Shown: positions 40,772 through 48,303 of the stretch, piece by piece
Position numbering within the stretch: the first letter of the stretch is position 1
How the letters are laid out: each line of letters starts with the position of its first letter
Assembly: GCA_017592665.1 (NCBI GenBank)
Contig: JAGFNW010000049.1
Span: 1-52,750, forward strand
DNA length: 52,750 bases
Origin: Streptosporangiaceae bacterium NEAU-GS5
GTDB taxonomy: Bacteria; Actinomycetota; Actinomycetes; Streptosporangiales; Streptosporangiaceae
Reading direction: 5' to 3'
Notes under the pieces: model-generated
The model's input: the letters and a program-made list of their open reading frames with translations, nothing else
What the model was told of the DNA's origin: nothing
Databases searched by the model: none
Position numbers and translations under genes: made by a program

Positions 40772-41854
40772 GTGGAGTTGATCCTCGTGGTGGACGCGCT
40801 GGCGGCCAACCGTACGGCCATCGCGGCCTGGCTGGAGCAGGCGGGACACAAGGTGACACAGGCGGCGACGGGGGCGCAGGCGCTGTCGGCCGTCCGCACC
40901 CTCCAGCCCGACCTGATCTTGCTGGACATCGACCTGCCGGACATCGACGGGTTCACGGTGTGCGAGCGGATAAAGGGGGATCCGGCGACCGAGGCGATCC
41001 CGGTCGTCCACCTGACCGCCACGGCGGTCGAGGCCACCGACCGCACCCAAGGACTGGACCGCGGCGCCGACGCCTACCTCACCGGCCCGATCGAGCCGGA
41101 GGTGCTGCTGGCGACCGTGCACGCCGTGCTCAGATACGCCAGGGCCCGCCAGGAGGAGCGCCGGCTGGCGCTCACCCTGCAGGAGGCGCTGCTGCCGGAC
41201 GCGCTGCCCGAGGTCCCCGGCGTCGACCTGGCCGCCCGCTACGTTCCGGCGACCGCGCACACCGAGGTCGGCGGCGACTTCTACGAGGTGCTGCCGCTCG
41301 GCGACCGGCTGCTCGTGGCGATCGGCGACGTCATGGGGCACTCGCCGCACGCGGCCGTCGTCATGGGCGAGATCAGGCACGCGCTCCGGGCGTACGCGTT
41401 CGAGGGCCACCCGGTGGGCCACGTGCTCGGCCATATCAACCGGCTCTTGATCCACTTCCATCCGGCCGAGATGGCGACCGTCAGCCTGCTCTCGCTGGAC
41501 CCCGTGACCGGAGACGTGCGGGCCGCCAACGCCGGCCACCTGCCTCCGCTGCTGGTGGCCGGCGGGCAGGCCGACTACGTGCCGCTCCCCGGGCCGCTGC
41601 TCGGCGGCGATCTGCGCCGCCCCGAGGACACGACCATGTGGATCCCGCCGGGCGGGACCCTCGTGCTGGTCACCGACGGCCTGGTCGAGCGGCGCGGCGA
41701 GTCGCTCGAGGCCGGCCTCGAACGGCTGCGGGAGCTGTCGGCGCACGTGGACGACGACCTCGAGGCGTACTGCGACCGCATCCTCAGCGCGCTGATGCCG
41801 CTAGATCACGAGGACGACGTGGCTCTCGTGGTCCTGCGCCGCGGATCACCGTGA
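40772..41854 (+). CDS. Receiver-PP2C (RsbU/SpoIIE-type) serine phosphatase
   Basis: GTG 40772; 360 residues. Residues 1-120 form a response-regulator receiver (LILVVDALAANRTAI; phosphoacceptor Asp52 in LILLDIDLPDIDG; VVHLTAT; Pro near the end in place of the usual Lys-Pro: YLTGPIEP). Residues 135-355 are a PP2C/SpoIIE phosphatase: LQEALLPDALPEVPGVDLAARYVPA, the metal-binding Asp in EVGGDFYE and IGDVMGHSPHAA, NAGHLPPLL, LVTDGLVERR and DDVALVVL. The receiver lacks the canonical DD acidic pair (VVDAL) and the Lys, so phosphorylation may be altered. It probably dephosphorylates the divergent STAS protein. It overlaps the convergent MFS gene by 71 bp. Confidence 0.9.
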   Translation: MELILVVDALAANRTAIAAWLEQAGHKVTQAATGAQALSAVRTLQPDLILLDIDLPDIDGFTVCERIKGDPATEAIPVVHLTATAVEATDRTQGLDRGADAYLTGPIEPEVLLATVHAVLRYARARQEERRLALTLQEALLPDALPEVPGVDLAARYVPATAHTEVGGDFYEVLPLGDRLLVAIGDVMGHSPHAAVVMGEIRHALRAYAFEGHPVGHVLGHINRLLIHFHPAEMATVSLLSLDPVTGDVRAANAGHLPPLLVAGGQADYVPLPGPLLGGDLRRPEDTTMWIPPGGTLVLVTDGLVERRGESLEAGLERLRELSAHVDDDLEAYCDRILSALMPLDHEDDVALVVLRRGSP

Positions 41855-43136
41855 CGGTCACCACCAGCGCCACCCCGGCGAGCGCCACGCCGACGCCGAA
41901 TCCGGTCACGGCCAGCAGCGCCGAGCCGAACGCCGCGCCCGACCACAGCATGGCCTGCGAGGCGCCGGACGCCGCCCCGGCCTCCTGCGGCGGCACCCCG
42001 GCCAGCACGGTCGCGTTGAGCGGCAGCACCGCCATCCCGCCGCCGAGCCCCATCATGGCCATCGGGGCGAGCACCCAGTAGGTCGGGCTGCCGGACAGCG
42101 CGGTCAGCCAGGCGATGCCGACGGTGACGGTCGCGACGCCCCCGACCACGAACGGCTTCGGCCCGTAGCGGGGCAGCACGCGCGGCAGCACCCGCACCAT
42201 GGCGAACTGGCAGACCGTCATCGGCAGGAACGCCAGGCCCGCCGCGAACGGCCGCAGCCCGAGCACCCCCTGGATGTACTGGGTCATGAGGAAGAAGAAC
42301 CCGAACATGGCCGACGCGAACAGCACCTGGACCGTGTAGGCCGCGGCCCGGTCGCGTTCCGAGAACAGGTGCAGCGGCAGGATCGGCTGCGCGGCCCGGC
42401 GCTCGGCCAGCACGAAGGATCCGAGGAGGACGGCCGCCAGCGCGAACGACGGGATGCGCCAGCCGGTGCCGGTGATCAGCCCGTACACCAGGGCGATCAT
42501 GCCGGTGGTCGCGAGCACGGCCCCGGTGAAGTCGAACCGGCCGGGCCGCCGGTCGGGCTCGTGGATGAAGCGCGGGGACAACAGCAGCACGGCCACGCCG
42601 ATCGGCACGTTGATCAGGAAGGCCCAGCGCCACGAGGCCGACTCGGTGAGCAGTCCGCCGAGCAGCAGCCCGATGGAGCCGCCCGTGCCGGTGACGGCCG
42701 AGTAGACGCTGAGGGCCCGGTTGCGTTCGGACCCTTCCTCGAAGGTGGTGGCGATCAGCGCGAGGATGCTCGGGCCGGCGATGGCCGCCCCCACCCCTTG
42801 TACGGCTCGCGCCGCGATGAGCTGCCAGGTTTCCTGGGCGAGCCCGCCGGCGAGCGAGGCGAGGGTGAAGGCGGCGATTCCGGCCATGAAGACCCGGCGC
42901 CGCCCGAGGATGTCCCCGGCCCGGCCGCCGAGCAGCAGCAGCCCGCCCAGGGCGATCATGTATGCGTCGACCACCCAGGGCAGCCCGCTATGGGAGAAGC
43001 CGAGCTCGCGCTGGATGTGGGGCAACGCGATGGTCACGATGGTCAGATCGATGGCGATCATGAGCTGGCAGGTGACCACGACGGCCAACGCCAGCTGCTT
43101 GCTACGAGGAGTTACGGAAGACGTGATGACAGACAT
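41784..43136 (-). CDS. MFS drug-efflux transporter (DHA2 type)
   Basis: ATG 43136 with GGAGG upstream; 450 residues with 13-14 TM helices. Family marks: VVVTCQLMIAIDLTIVTIALPHIQRELG (TM1 Asp), LGGRAGDILGRRRVFMAG (motif A) and SAVTGTGGSIGLLLGGLLTESASWRWAFLINVPIG (motif C). It is likely a proton-driven exporter of hydrophobic drugs. It is divergent from a TetR gene, with a perfect operator-like repeat between. A 71-bp tail overlap with the convergent phosphatase gene leaves no room for a separate terminator. Confidence 0.9.
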   Translation of the reverse strand: MSVITSSVTPRSKQLALAVVVTCQLMIAIDLTIVTIALPHIQRELGFSHSGLPWVVDAYMIALGGLLLLGGRAGDILGRRRVFMAGIAAFTLASLAGGLAQETWQLIAARAVQGVGAAIAGPSILALIATTFEEGSERNRALSVYSAVTGTGGSIGLLLGGLLTESASWRWAFLINVPIGVAVLLLSPRFIHEPDRRPGRFDFTGAVLATTGMIALVYGLITGTGWRIPSFALAAVLLGSFVLAERRAAQPILPLHLFSERDRAAAYTVQVLFASAMFGFFFLMTQYIQGVLGLRPFAAGLAFLPMTVCQFAMVRVLPRVLPRYGPKPFVVGGVATVTVGIAWLTALSGSPTYWVLAPMAMMGLGGGMAVLPLNATVLAGVPPQEAGAASGASQAMLWSGAAFGSALLAVTGFGVGVALAGVALVVTVTVIRGAGPREPRRPRDLAASAR

Positions 43137-43181
43137 AGAATGGCCTCCGGTAAGTGGAGGAAGTCTCCGGATCAAGACTAT

Positions 43182-43198
43182 ACGGAGGTTGCCTCCGT
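43182..43198 (+). promoter_or_regulatory. TetR-type operator ACGGAGG-TTG-CCTCCGT
   Basis: Perfect 7-bp arms with a 3-bp spacer, 19 bp before the TetR start and between it and the divergent MFS gene. Confidence 0.7.
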
Positions 43199-43216
43199 TT
43201 AAGCAAGGGGGTGACC

Positions 43217-43753
43217 ATGCGTGCCGACGCGCGCCGGAACTATGAGCGGCTGCTGGCCGAGGCGCGCGACCTGTTCGAGGAGCAGGGCCCGGACGCCCCG
43301 CTCGAGGAGATCGCGCGGCGGGCCGACGTCGGTGTCGGCACCCTCTACCGGCACTTTCCGACCCGGCAGGCCGTCCAGGAGGCCGTTTACCGCGGCCGGA
43401 TGCAGGAGATCGCCGACGCCGCCTACCGGCTGGCCAAGGAATACGAGCCGGGCGAGGCGCTGCTGCGCTGGCTGCGGGTGACCCTCGACCACTCGGCCAA
43501 CAAGAAGGGCCTCGCGACCGCCCTGACCGAGACCATCGGGCGCGACTCGGAGTTGTTCGCGTCCTGCCGCGAAATGATCACCAAGGCCGGCGAACTGGTG
43601 CTGAGCAACGCCCAGAAGGCGGGCATCGTGCGCGCCGACGTCGATGCCATGGATCTGCTGAAGCTCGTTCACGGGATCGCCGTGGCCACCGAGACGACGC
43701 CCGACCGCGCCGACGTCCTGCTCGGCTACATCTTCGACGGCATCCGCGGCTAG
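43217..43753 (+). CDS. TetR-family repressor
   Basis: ATG 43217 (alternative GTG 43211) after AAGGGGG. The HTH is at residues 6-52 (RNYERLLAEARDLFEEQGPDAPLEEIARRADVGVGTLYRHFPTRQAV, in pieces), followed by a helical ligand domain (LTETIGRDSELFASCREMITKAGELVLSNAQKAG), close to the SbtR/TetR_C_33 type. It likely represses the divergent DHA2 pump through the palindrome at 43182. Confidence 0.9.
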   Translation: MRADARRNYERLLAEARDLFEEQGPDAPLEEIARRADVGVGTLYRHFPTRQAVQEAVYRGRMQEIADAAYRLAKEYEPGEALLRWLRVTLDHSANKKGLATALTETIGRDSELFASCREMITKAGELVLSNAQKAGIVRADVDAMDLLKLVHGIAVATETTPDRADVLLGYIFDGIRG

Positions 43754-43775
43754 TGCGACACCGCCTCGGGCGGGT

Positions 43776-44756
43776 CTAGGTTCCTGACGCCGCGGGGACG
43801 CGGAAGGACGATCGGTAGGCGAGCGGGGCGACGCCGACGGCCGCGTGCAGGTGCTGGCGAAGTGACACGGCCGTGCCGAAGCCGGCCTGCCGCGCCACCT
43901 CGTCCACCGGCAGATCGGTCGACTCCAGCAGCTCGCGCGCGTGCTCGACGCGGCGCGTGATGAGCCAGCGCGCCGGGCTGAGCCCCGTCTCCTCGCGGAA
44001 CCGCCGGGTGAAGGTCCGCACGCTCATCCGGGCGTGCCGGGCCAGCGCCGCGAGGTCGGCCGGCTCGTCGAGCCGGGTCAGCATCCACTCACGGGTCGGG
44101 CCCGTCGTCGTCCCGTTGGGCTCGGGCAGCGGCCGCTCCACGAACTGTGCCTGGCCACCCTCGCGGAAGGGCGGGGTCACGCAGCGCCTTGCCGTGCGGT
44201 TGGCCACTTCGCGGCCGTGGTCGCGCCGTACGACATGCAGGCAGAGGTCGATGCCGGCGGCCACACCTGCCGAGGTCAGGATGTCGCCGTCGTCGACGAA
44301 CAGCACGTTCGGGTCGAGCCGCACGCGCGGGAAGAGGCTGCGGAACAGGTCGGCGTTGCGCCAGTGGGTGGTGGCCGGGCGGCCGTCCAGCAGACCGGCG
44401 GCGGCCAGCACGAACGCGCCCGTGCAGATCGACATGATCCGCGCGTGGCCGGCCGCGTCGCGGAGCGCGTCGCGGACACGCGGGTCCAGGCTGCCGTCGA
44501 TGAGCGGCCCGCCCCCGTGGATGCCGGGCACGAGCACGGTGTCGGCCGTGCTCAGCAGGTCGAGATCGTGGTCGGGAAGCACGCTGTAACCCGCGCACGT
44601 CTGGATCGCGACGCGGCCCGGTGAGCAGGCCCGCACCTCGTAGAGATGTTCATTGGAAGGGCCGCGAACGGCCCAGAACACCTGACCGGGGATGCCCAGG
44701 TCGAGCGTGGCCACGTCTTCCAGAGCGAGGATCGCGATGCGGTGCGGACGGCTCAT
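43776..44756 (-). CDS. GlxA-family transcriptional regulator (DJ-1/PfpI + AraC HTH)
   Basis: ATG 44756; 326 residues. Residues 1-190 are a DJ-1/PfpI-like domain (RIAILALEDVATLDLGIPGQVF; nucleophile-elbow Cys in RIMSICTGAFVLAAAGLLDGRPATTHW), not catalytically complete in most family members. The C-terminus is an AraC HTH (DLAALARHARMSVRTFTRRFREETGLSPARWL, LLESTDLPVDEVARQAGFGTAVSLRQHL). It is divergent from an MFS transporter gene at 44829, its most likely target. Confidence 0.9.
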   Translation of the reverse strand: MSRPHRIAILALEDVATLDLGIPGQVFWAVRGPSNEHLYEVRACSPGRVAIQTCAGYSVLPDHDLDLLSTADTVLVPGIHGGGPLIDGSLDPRVRDALRDAAGHARIMSICTGAFVLAAAGLLDGRPATTHWRNADLFRSLFPRVRLDPNVLFVDDGDILTSAGVAAGIDLCLHVVRRDHGREVANRTARRCVTPPFREGGQAQFVERPLPEPNGTTTGPTREWMLTRLDEPADLAALARHARMSVRTFTRRFREETGLSPARWLITRRVEHARELLESTDLPVDEVARQAGFGTAVSLRQHLHAAVGVAPLAYRSSFRVPAASGT

Positions 44757-44828
44757 GGCCTGATTCTTTCATATATTGGCTCTCCGGCCACTCGTCGGGG
44801 GATATGTCATGACCGGAGGATTGACGGC

Positions 44829-46139
44829 GTGAGATTGCATCGTGCGTGGATCGTTGCGGGAGTGGCGCTCGTCGCCATCATCGGGGCGGCCGGCTTCAGG
44901 GCCACGCCAGGCGTGTTCATCACGCCGCTTCAGGACGAGTTCGGCTGGTCGACCGGCGAGATCGGGCTGGCCGTCTCGGTCAACCTGACCCTTTTCGGAT
45001 TGACCGCGCCCTTCGCGGCCGCGCTCATGGATCGCTTCGGCATGCGCCGGGTCGTGGCGGTGGCCCTCGCGCTGGTCGCGGCCGGCAGCGGGGTCACGGT
45101 GTTCATGACCGCGAGCTGGCAGCTGGTGCTGTGCTGGGGCGTGCTCGTCGGGCTCGGCACCGGGTCCATGGCGCTGGTGTTCGTCGCCACCGTGACCGAC
45201 CGGTGGTTCGTACGGCATCGCGGGCTGGTGACCGGCATCCTGACGGCCGGCGGCGCGACCGGGCAGCTGATCTTCCTGCCGGTCCTGGCGCAGCTGAGCC
45301 AGGCCCACGGGTGGCGGAGCGCGGCGCTGACCGTGATGGGCGCGGCCCTCGCCGTCGTGCCGCTCGTGTGGTTCCTGCTGCGGGACACGCCGCAGGAGAT
45401 CGGTCTGCGGCCATACGGGGCGACCGAGGACGTCTCCCCGCCGGCGACGCTGGAGGGGGCGGGGCGGCGGGCCCTGCGCGTGCTTCGAGAGGCGGCGCGG
45501 ACGCGCTCGTTCTGGTATCTGGCTGGCGGCTTCGCCATCTGTGGCGCCAGCACGAACGGCCTGGTCGGCACCCACTTCATCCCGGCCGCCCACGACCACG
45601 GCATGCCGGAGATCATGGCCGCGAGCCTGCTCGCCGTGATCGGGGTGTTCGACATCGCGGGCACCGTGGCGTCCGGCTGGCTCAGCGACCGGATCGACCC
45701 GCGGCGGCTGCTCGGCGCCTACTACGCGCTCCGGGGCGCGTCGCTGCTGGTCCTGCCGCAGCTGTTCGCCGCGAGCACGCATCCGAGCATGCTCATCTTC
45801 ATCATCTTCTACGGCCTCGACTGGGTGGCGACCGTGCCGCCGACCGTCGCCCTGTGCCGGCGGATCTACGGCCGGCAGGGGGCCGTGGTGTTCGGCTGGG
45901 TGTTCGCGTCCCACCAGGTGGGCGCGGCGTTCGCGGCCACGCTCGCCGGGCTCGTCCGCGACCATTTGGGCAACTACGACCTGGCTTGGTATGTCGCGGG
46001 GGCGCTGTGCGTGGCCGCCGCGCTCATGTCGCTGCGCGTGGCATCCTCTTCCGGTGACCTCTCTACCGGGCAGCCGTCCTCCGGGCAGCCAGTGGGTGTT
46101 GCCCCTCGTGGTGCGGATCGAGCGGGCGAACCCGCCTGA
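44829..46139 (+). CDS. MFS transporter (monocarboxylate/oxalate-formate type)
   Basis: GTG 44829, 8 nt after GGAGGA; 436 residues, 12 TM helices. The GVFITPLQDEFGWSTGEIGLAVSVNLTLFGLTAPFAAALMDRFGMRRVV region and DRWFVRHRGLVTGILTAGGATGQLIFLPVLAQL (in pieces) match the OFA/MCT-like MFS group, which carries organic anions. The 3' tail is Ser/Gly/Pro rich and overlaps the next gene by 86 bp. It is divergent from a GlxA-type regulator. Confidence 0.85.
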   Translation: MRLHRAWIVAGVALVAIIGAAGFRATPGVFITPLQDEFGWSTGEIGLAVSVNLTLFGLTAPFAAALMDRFGMRRVVAVALALVAAGSGVTVFMTASWQLVLCWGVLVGLGTGSMALVFVATVTDRWFVRHRGLVTGILTAGGATGQLIFLPVLAQLSQAHGWRSAALTVMGAALAVVPLVWFLLRDTPQEIGLRPYGATEDVSPPATLEGAGRRALRVLREAARTRSFWYLAGGFAICGASTNGLVGTHFIPAAHDHGMPEIMAASLLAVIGVFDIAGTVASGWLSDRIDPRRLLGAYYALRGASLLVLPQLFAASTHPSMLIFIIFYGLDWVATVPPTVALCRRIYGRQGAVVFGWVFASHQVGAAFAATLAGLVRDHLGNYDLAWYVAGALCVAAALMSLRVASSSGDLSTGQPSSGQPVGVAPRGADRAGEPA

Positions 46140-46743
46140 GCGCACCGACGCCCTCGAGGCCGCCGCGACCGCCGTGCTGACCTTGCTGTCCGACGTGCCG
46201 GAGGAGTGGGCCGAGCCGGTCGAGCGGTGGGAGGCCATCGGGATCCGGAAGGTCGTCCGCCGGGCGCGCGGGTCGGAGTGGCAGCGCGTGCTCGCTCTGC
46301 CCGGCCGTACCGTGACCATCCGAACCGCGGAGGTGCGGGTCCACCCGCCCGTACCGCTCGACGACTGGCCGCGCGACCTGGCGCGGCTCCAGGTGTCCGG
46401 CACCGACCTCAGCGACAGCGAGCCGCCGGGCGAGGCGAAGACGCCGGCCGTGCTCTGGGTCAACCCGCACCTGGAGATGTCGGCGGGCAAGGCCATGGCG
46501 CAGGCCGGGCACGCGGCCCAACTGGCCTGGTGGGGCAGTCGCGAGCGGGCGCGGGCGGCCTGGGCCGAGCGCGGGTTGGGCGTCTCCGTGCGCACCGCGC
46601 CCAAGGACCGGTGGGACGCCCTCGCGATGAGCGGGCTCCCGGTCGTACGGGATGCCGGCTTCACTGAGATCGCGCCCGGATCGTGCACGTTTGTCGCAGA
46701 TGCTCCCTGGCTGCGAGGCGGGGGAGACGTTCCCGAAGTGTGA
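46054..46743 (+). CDS. Pth2-type peptidyl-tRNA hydrolase
   Basis: The open frame is long; GTG 46054 gives VTSLPGSRPPGSQWVLPLVVRIE and fits the usual actinobacterial N-terminus, though the ribosome-binding site is weak. The C-terminal ~110 residues carry the PTH2 domain: AVLWVNPHLEMSAGKAMAQAGHAAQLAW with the catalytic K-x-x-AQ-x-x-H-A pattern, then KDRWDALAMSGLPVVRDAGFTEIAPGS. The N-terminal half (DALEAAATAVLTLLSDVPEEWAEPVERWEAIGIRKVVRRARG) is specific to actinobacterial members. The enzyme releases amino acids or peptides from peptidyl-tRNA. It overlaps the MFS gene by 86 bp. Confidence 0.8.
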   Translation: MTSLPGSRPPGSQWVLPLVVRIERANPPERTDALEAAATAVLTLLSDVPEEWAEPVERWEAIGIRKVVRRARGSEWQRVLALPGRTVTIRTAEVRVHPPVPLDDWPRDLARLQVSGTDLSDSEPPGEAKTPAVLWVNPHLEMSAGKAMAQAGHAAQLAWWGSRERARAAWAERGLGVSVRTAPKDRWDALAMSGLPVVRDAGFTEIAPGSCTFVADAPWLRGGGDVPEV

Positions 46744-46819
46744 TGGGTATAGCGCCCGGAATGAAGCCTTATGCAATACGCTCCGATGCGTGTCACCTGG
46801 GGATTATCGTACGAGGGCG

Positions 46820-47719
46820 GTGCCGACGTACGTCGCGGCCGAAGCGGAGACCACTCCGCTGCCGAAGATCACGGTCCCGCCCCCCACGCCGCCGCCGACC
46901 TCCTCCCGGGGACTGGGCGATCTGCCGATGCGCCTGGTCTACCGGACCGTGGTCGCCGCGCTGATCGTGGCGCTCATTGGAGGCGTCGCGTCGTTCGTTT
47001 TCTTCCGCAGCAGCACCCCCACCGGGACCACCGCGGCGCCGACACAGGCCACGGCCGCGAGTCCCGCCGTCAGCCCCGCCGCGAACACGGCTCCCCCCAC
47101 GTCCACGGCCTCCTCTTCAGCGCAGCCGGCGGCCACGCCGCTGCCGTCGGCGAGTCCCGGCAAGACGGCCATGGCCGCCGCCCTCGCCGACCCGCGGGTG
47201 CAGGTCCTGCCGGAGGGCGCCGAGAAGCTGGCCGCCTTCGACGGGAAGGCCGCCAAGGCGCGCGGAGTGATCAAGGACAAACGGTCCGGGGTGTCGCTGC
47301 CGCGCTTCGACAAATACTGGAAGCTGGGCAAGGCCTCGCCGTTCGGGACGCGGCAGAACCTGGCCGCGCACGGCGTCGACGGCCTGCTCGTGACCTGCCC
47401 GGTGCCCATCGAAGTGCAGGACGACCTCCGTGACACGGCCTTCCTGGCCGCCCGGTGGACGCTCAACCATCACCCCGCCGGGTCGACGATCACCTGGACC
47501 GCGTCCCAGCCGATCACCGTGAGCAAGCGGGACGGCTGGCTGCTCGGCTTCGAGGTCGACTACACACTGGCGGGCGCCAAGCACAAGTCCATGGCCGCCG
47601 TCGCGCTGGTCGACGTCCCCGACACCAAGCCGGCCCTGGTGTTCGTCTCCATCCCCGACACCCAGAAGAAGCGCTGGCGCGACATAAACACCGTGATGTC
47701 CCAGCTCAAGGTGCTTTAG
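46820..47719 (+). CDS. Single-pass membrane protein with extracytoplasmic domain
   Basis: GTG 46820 (VPTYVAAEAETTPLPK) after GAGGG; the longer frame upstream has shadow composition. One TM at about residues 38-60 (LVYRTVVAALIVALIGGVASFVFF), then a 50-residue Ala/Pro/Thr/Ser linker, then a ~170-residue folded domain. That domain has strands typical of a nuclear-transport-factor- or lipoprotein-like fold (VSLPRFDKYWKLGKASPFG, WTLNHHPAGSTITWTASQPITVSKRDGWLLGFEVDYTL, in pieces). No catalytic motif. Function unknown. Confidence 0.75.
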   Translation: MPTYVAAEAETTPLPKITVPPPTPPPTSSRGLGDLPMRLVYRTVVAALIVALIGGVASFVFFRSSTPTGTTAAPTQATAASPAVSPAANTAPPTSTASSSAQPAATPLPSASPGKTAMAAALADPRVQVLPEGAEKLAAFDGKAAKARGVIKDKRSGVSLPRFDKYWKLGKASPFGTRQNLAAHGVDGLLVTCPVPIEVQDDLRDTAFLAARWTLNHHPAGSTITWTASQPITVSKRDGWLLGFEVDYTLAGAKHKSMAAVALVDVPDTKPALVFVSIPDTQKKRWRDINTVMSQLKVL

Positions 47720-47787
47720 CAGGCTCCAGTCTGGGGAGGAATACGCCCAGTCGAAATGAGACATCGGGTGTAATCGGGGGATTCGCC

Positions 47788-48279
47788 ATGGCCAACATGT
47801 TCGTTGTCGCATATCCGGATGTGGCCACCGCCACAAAGGTCCGCAACCTGGTGATCGACCTGCAGAAGCAGCAGCTGATCGTGCTGCAGGACATCGTCGT
47901 CGCCGAGCGCAAGCCGGACGGGAAAATCAAGCTGCACCAGATGGCCAGCACCACCGGGGCCGGGGCCGCGGGCGGAGCGCTCTGGGGCGGCCTCATCGGG
48001 CTCATCTTCTTCATGCCGCTTCTTGGCATGGCCGTCGGCGCCGCCACGGGCGCCGCCGCCGGGTCGGCGGCCGACTACGGCATCGACGACAACTTCATGA
48101 AGCAGCTGAGCGCCGAGCTCAAGCCGGGCGCCGCGGCCGTCTTCGCGCTGGTCGAGAGCAGCACGAGGGACAAGGTCATCGAGGCGCTCCAGCCGTACGG
48201 CGGGCAGCTCATCCACACCTCGCTCTCCAAGGAGCAGGAGGAGCACCTGCAGGCCGCGCTGGCGGGCCAGCGCGCCTGA
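47788..48279 (+). CDS. DUF1269-family membrane-associated protein
   Basis: ATG 47788; 163 residues. N-terminal domain (FVVAYPDVATATKVRNLVIDLQKQQLIVLQDIVVAERKPDGKIKLHQ, in pieces), then a Gly/Ala-rich hydrophobic stretch GGALWGGLIGLIFFMPLLGMAVGAATGAAAGSAADYGI (two glycine-zipper helices). A C-terminal domain follows (LKPGAAAVFALVESSTRDKVIEALQPYGGQLIHTSLSKEQEEHL). This matches DUF1269. It lies 24 bp before ftsH and probably shares its transcript, suggesting a link to membrane quality control. Confidence 0.85.
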   Translation: MANMFVVAYPDVATATKVRNLVIDLQKQQLIVLQDIVVAERKPDGKIKLHQMASTTGAGAAGGALWGGLIGLIFFMPLLGMAVGAATGAAAGSAADYGIDDNFMKQLSAELKPGAAAVFALVESSTRDKVIEALQPYGGQLIHTSLSKEQEEHLQAALAGQRA

Positions 48280-48303
48280 CCCGGAAGGCCTGGAGCGACC
48301 TCC

